DNA of 27,234 nucleotides from Utricularia gibba (taxonomy: Eukaryota; Streptophyta; Magnoliopsida; Lamiales; Lentibulariaceae), in contig NEEC01000394.1 in NCBI GenBank assembly GCA_002189035.1, positions 1 to 27,234 on the forward strand, written 5' to 3'. The notes under the pieces were generated by a model. That model searched no databases, had not been told where the DNA came from, and saw nothing but the letters and a program-made list of their open reading frames with translations. A program made the translations under genes and the position numbers. How positions within the stretch are numbered: position 1 is the stretch's first letter; each line of letters opens with the position of its first letter. Positions 23,801-27,234 of this stretch are shown here, piece after piece.

Positions 23801-26800
23801 TAAAACGGCAAGCTGTTGCTTGAAAAACCATGTGGGCAGCCGCCGACAACCCAACGTTAATAAATGCATCACTTCTTTTGACGGGCTACAGCTGACTTTG
23901 TCCCCCAAGCCCGACCCGAATTCCGGCCCGATCTCGGTGACCCACAAAGCGCCTTCTCAAGTGTATAGCATGCTGTTGAAAAAAGCATTTGGGGTGGTCA
24001 TGAGATCCTAACTTCAATAAAGGTATCACGATTTTCGTCGAATGGGACCTTATTGTGCTGTGAAGTCAGACCGAACCTTGGGTCCGGACGAAGTTCCCAA
24101 CAACAGCACCCGCCAAAAAACGACAACTTTTCCTTGAAAAAGCATGTAGGCAGCCGCCGAAAACCCAACGTTAATAAATGCATCACTTTTTTGGCCGGGC
24201 TACAAATGACTATGGGCCAGAGCGCGACTCGACCATTTGCTCGATACTAGTGCCAGCCTAGCACCTCGTCAAATATAAATCAGGTTGTTGAGAAAACCAT
24301 TTGGGGCGCTCATGACATCCTAACTTCATTAAATGCATCACGATTTTCATCGAGTAGGACCCGATTGGGCTCAGGAGCCAGACCAAACCTTGGGCCCTTA
24401 CAAAGCTGCCAACGACAGCACCCGCCTTAAAACGGCAAGCTGTTGCTTGAAAAACCATGTGGGCAGCCGCCGACAACCCAACGTTAATAAATGCATCACT
24501 TCTTTTGACGGGCTACAGCTGACTTTGTCCCCAAGCCGACCCGAATTCCGGCCCGATCTCGGGGACCCACAAAAGCGCCTTCTCAAGTGTAAAGCATGCT
24601 GTTGAAAAAAGCATTTGGGGTGGTCATGAGATCCTCACTTCAATAAAGGTATCACGATTTTCGTCGAATGGGACCTTATTGTGCTGTGAAGTCAGACCGA
24701 ACCTTGGGTCCGGACGAAGTTCCCAACAACAGCACCCGCCAAAAAACGACAACTTTTCCTTGAAAAAGCATGTAGGCAGCCGCCGAAAACCCAACGTTAA
24801 TAAATGCATCACTTTTTTGGCCGGGCTACAAATGACTATGGGCCAGAGCGCGACTCGACCATTTGCTCGATACTAGTGCCAGCCTAGAGCACCTCGTCAA
24901 ATATAAATCAGGTTGTTGAGAAAACCATTTGGGGCGCTCATGACATCCTAACTTCATTAAATGCATCACGATTTTCATCGAGTAGGACCGATTGGGCTCA
25001 GGAGCCAGACCAAACCTTGGGCCCTTACAAAGCTGCCAACGACAGCACCCGCCTTAAAACGGCAAGCTGTTGCTTGAAAAACCATGTGGGCAGCCGCCGA
25101 CAACCCAACGTTAATAAATGCATCACTTCTTTTGACGGGCTACAGCTGACTTTGTCCCCAAGCCGACCCGAATTCCGGCCGATCTCGGTGACCCACAAAA
25201 GCGCCTTCTCAAGTGTATAGCATGCTGTTGAAAAAAGCATTTGGGGTGGTCATGAGATCCTAACTTCAATAAAGGTATCACGATTTTCGTCGAATGGGAC
25301 CTTATTGTGCTGTGAAGTCAGACCGAACCTTGGGTCCGGACGAAGTTCCCAACAACAGCACCCGCCAAAAAACGACAACTTTTCCTTGAAAAAGCATGTA
25401 GGCAGCCGCCGAAAACCCAACGTTAATAAATGCATCACTTTTTGGCCGGGCTACAAATGACTATGGGCCAGAGCGCGACTCGACCATTTGCTCGATACTA
25501 GTGCCAGCCTAGAGCACCTCGTCAAATATAAATCAGGTTGTTGAGAAAACCATTTGGGGCGCTCATGACATCCTAACTTCATTAAATGCATCACGATTTT
25601 CATCGAGTAGGACCCGATTGGGCTCAGGAGCCAGACCAAACCTTGGCCCTTACAAAGCTGCCAACGACAGCACCCCTTAAAACGGCAAGCTGTTGCTTGA
25701 AAAACCATGGGGCAGCCGCCGACAACCAACGTTAATAAATGCATCACTTCTTTTGACGGGCTACAGCTGACTTTGTCCCCCAAGCCCGACCCGAATTCCG
25801 GCCGATCTCGGTGACCCACAAAAGCGCCTTCTCAAGTGTATAGCATGCTGTTGAAAAAAGCATTTGGGGTGTCATGAGATCCTAACTTCAATAAAGGTAT
25901 CACGATTTTCGTCGAATGGGACCTTATTGTGCTGTGAAGTCAGACCGAACCTTGGGTCCGGACGAAGTTCCCAACAACAGCACCCGCCAAAAAACGACAA
26001 CTTTTCCTTGAAAAAGCATGTAGGCAGCCGCCGAAAACCAACGTTAATAAATGCATCACTTTTTTGGCCGGGCTACAAATGACTATGGGCCAGAGCGCGA
26101 CTCGACCATTTGCTCGATACTAGTGCCAGCCTAGAGCACCTCGTCAAATATAAATCAGGTTGTTGAGAAAACCATTTGGGGCGCTCATGACATCCTAACT
26201 TCATTAAATGCATCACGATTTTCATCGAGTAGGACCCGATTGGGCTCAGGAGCCAGACCAAACCTTGGGCCCTTACAAAGCTGCCAACGACAGCACCCGC
26301 CTTAAAACGGCAAGCTGTTGCTTGAAAAACCATGTGGGCAGCCGCCGACAACCCAACGTTAATAAATGCATCACTTCTTTTGACGGGCTACAGCTGACTT
26401 TGTCCCCCAAGCCCGACCCGAATTCCGGCCCGATCTCGGTGACCCACAAAAGCGCCTTCTCAAGTGTATAGCATGCTGTTGAAAAAATTTGGGTGGTCAT
26501 GAGATCCTACTTCAATAAAGGTATCACGATTTTCGTCGAATGGGACCTTATTGTGCTGTGAAGTCAGACCGAACCTTGGGTCCGGACGAAGTTCCCAACA
26601 ACAGCACCGCCAAAAAACGACAACTTTTCCTTGAAAAAGCATGTAGGCAGCCGCCGAAAACCCAACGTTAATAAATGCATCACTTTTTTGGCCGGGCTAC
26701 AAATGACTATGGGCCAGAGCGCGACTCGACCATTTGCTCGATACTAGTGCCAGCCTAGAGCACCTCGTCAAATATAAATCAGGTTGTTGAGAAAACCATT

Positions 26801-27145
26801 TGGGGCGCTCATGACATCATAAACTTCATTAAATGCATCACGATTTTCATCGAGTAGGACCCGATTGGGCTAAGGAGCCAGACCAAACCTTGGGCCCTTA
26901 CAAAGCTGCCAACGACAGCACCCGCCTTAAAACGGCAAGCTGTTGCTTGAAAAACCATGTGGGCAGCCGCGACAACCCAACGTTAATAAATGCATCACTT
27001 CTTTTGACGGGCTACAGCTGACTTTGTCCCCAAGCCCGACCCGAATTCCGGCCGATCTCGGTGACCCACAAAAGCGCCTTCTCAAGTTTAAGCATGCTGT
27101 TGAAAAAAGCATTTGGGGTGGTCATGAGATCCTCACTTCAATAAA
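20893..27145. repeat. Dimer block 4 (ten A-B units, P-derived)
   Basis: Starts are 20893, 21520, 22146, 22770, 23396, 24022, 24648, 25274, 25896 and 26520; nine of the ten lengths are 624-627 bp and one is 622 bp. All B monomers have gacgggctac and tgtcccc, the P-type signature, unlike the Q and R dimers at the left end. Units 23396, 24648, 25274 and 25896 pair tgtcccc with the Q-type end agtgtatagc, and 24022 has agtgtaaagc, so P/Q exchange continued within the block. The narrow length range suggests recent homogenisation. Confidence 0.93.
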
Positions 27146-27234
27146 GGTATCACGATTTTCGTCGAATGGGACCTTATTGTGCTGTGAAGTCAGACCGAAC
27201 CTTGGGTCCGGACGAAGTTCCCAACAACAGCACC
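27146..27234. repeat. Partial a1 half at the right window edge
   Basis: The window ends 89 bp into a new A monomer, after caacaacagcacc. The array evidently continues beyond both edges of the window. Confidence 0.95.

Larger units (their letters stand above)
1..27234. repeat. Satellite DNA array with higher-order repeat structure filling the window
   Basis: Every part of the window aligns to the same ~312 bp monomer, itself two related ~155-158 bp halves. The a1 motif ggtatcac starts at 606, 1227, 1839, 2463, 3373, 4002, 4620, 5232, 5842, 6467, 7296, 7920, 8539, 9165, 10100, 11038, 11973, 12908, 13848, 14760, 15700, 16633, 17260, 18173, 19075, 19980, 20893, 21520, 22146, 22770, 23396, 24022, 24648, 25274, 25896, 26520 and 27146. 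The intervals fall into two classes, about 610-629 bp and about 902-940 bp, with one outlier of 829 bp. No copy is inverted and nothing unrelated is inserted. Long tandem arrays with HORs are typical of eukaryotic centromeric or other heterochromatic satellites. The family is not one I recognise, and a plant origin is only a guess from unit size. Confidence 0.97.

Noticed and set aside
1-27234. CRISPR array
   Set aside because: Direct repeats alternate with other repeat parts, not with unique spacers, and unit lengths are far too long.
1-27234. Telomeric repeats, rDNA, tRNA genes, retrotransposon or IS insertions
   Set aside because: No run of telomere-type hexamers or heptamers, no rRNA or tRNA signature, no terminal repeats, target-site duplications or transposase/reverse transcriptase frames. 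Every stretch is accounted for by the monomer.
1-27234. A new multi-gene system hidden in the window
   Set aside because: There are no genes to form one. What is unusual here is the repeat architecture and its recombination history.

Overview
The whole window is one tandem satellite DNA array. I find no supportable protein-coding gene, RNA gene, transposon, CRISPR array or unique sequence between base 1 and base 27234. All copies run head-to-tail in the same orientation. Such an array suggests a eukaryotic chromosome (centromeric, pericentromeric or subtelomeric heterochromatin). The ~155-158 bp half-unit and ~312 bp monomer are sizes common in plant satellites, so a plant is my best guess, but I do not recognise the family and cannot name the species or the chromosomal location.

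The array is nested on at least three levels, possibly four. (1) A ~155-158 bp half-unit, seen from the recurring (t)gcatcac/ggtatcac block and the related ~45 bp before it. (2) Two half-units (called a and b here) form a ~312 bp monomer. Each half exists in three diverged versions: a1, a2, a3 and b1, b2, b3. (3) Monomers form higher-order repeat (HOR) units of two kinds: a dimer A-B (a1b1-a2b2, ~625 bp) and a trimer A-B'-C (a1b1-a2b3-a3b2, ~935 bp). (4) At the left end the HOR units seem to form a ~4 kb super-repeat.

Units are counted from the a1 motif ggtatcac. Layout: dimers 1-2462 (first one partial); one trimer 2463-3372; five dimers 3373-6466; one strongly shortened trimer 6467-7295; three dimers 7296-9164; eight trimers 9165-16632; one hybrid dimer 16633-17259; four trimers 17260-20892; ten dimers 20893-27145; a partial unit 27146-27234. 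That is 36 complete HOR units (22 dimers, 14 trimers) plus two partial ones, about 88 monomers.

The most informative signals are recombinational. The B monomer of the P- and Q-class dimers looks like a mosaic with the 5' part of B' and the 3' part of C, which is what unequal exchange inside a trimer would leave. At least two dimers carry a different junction, inside the b half. Copies differ mostly by small deletions and rarely by substitutions, so part of the variation may be long-read consensus error. That caveat applies to every fine-scale claim below.
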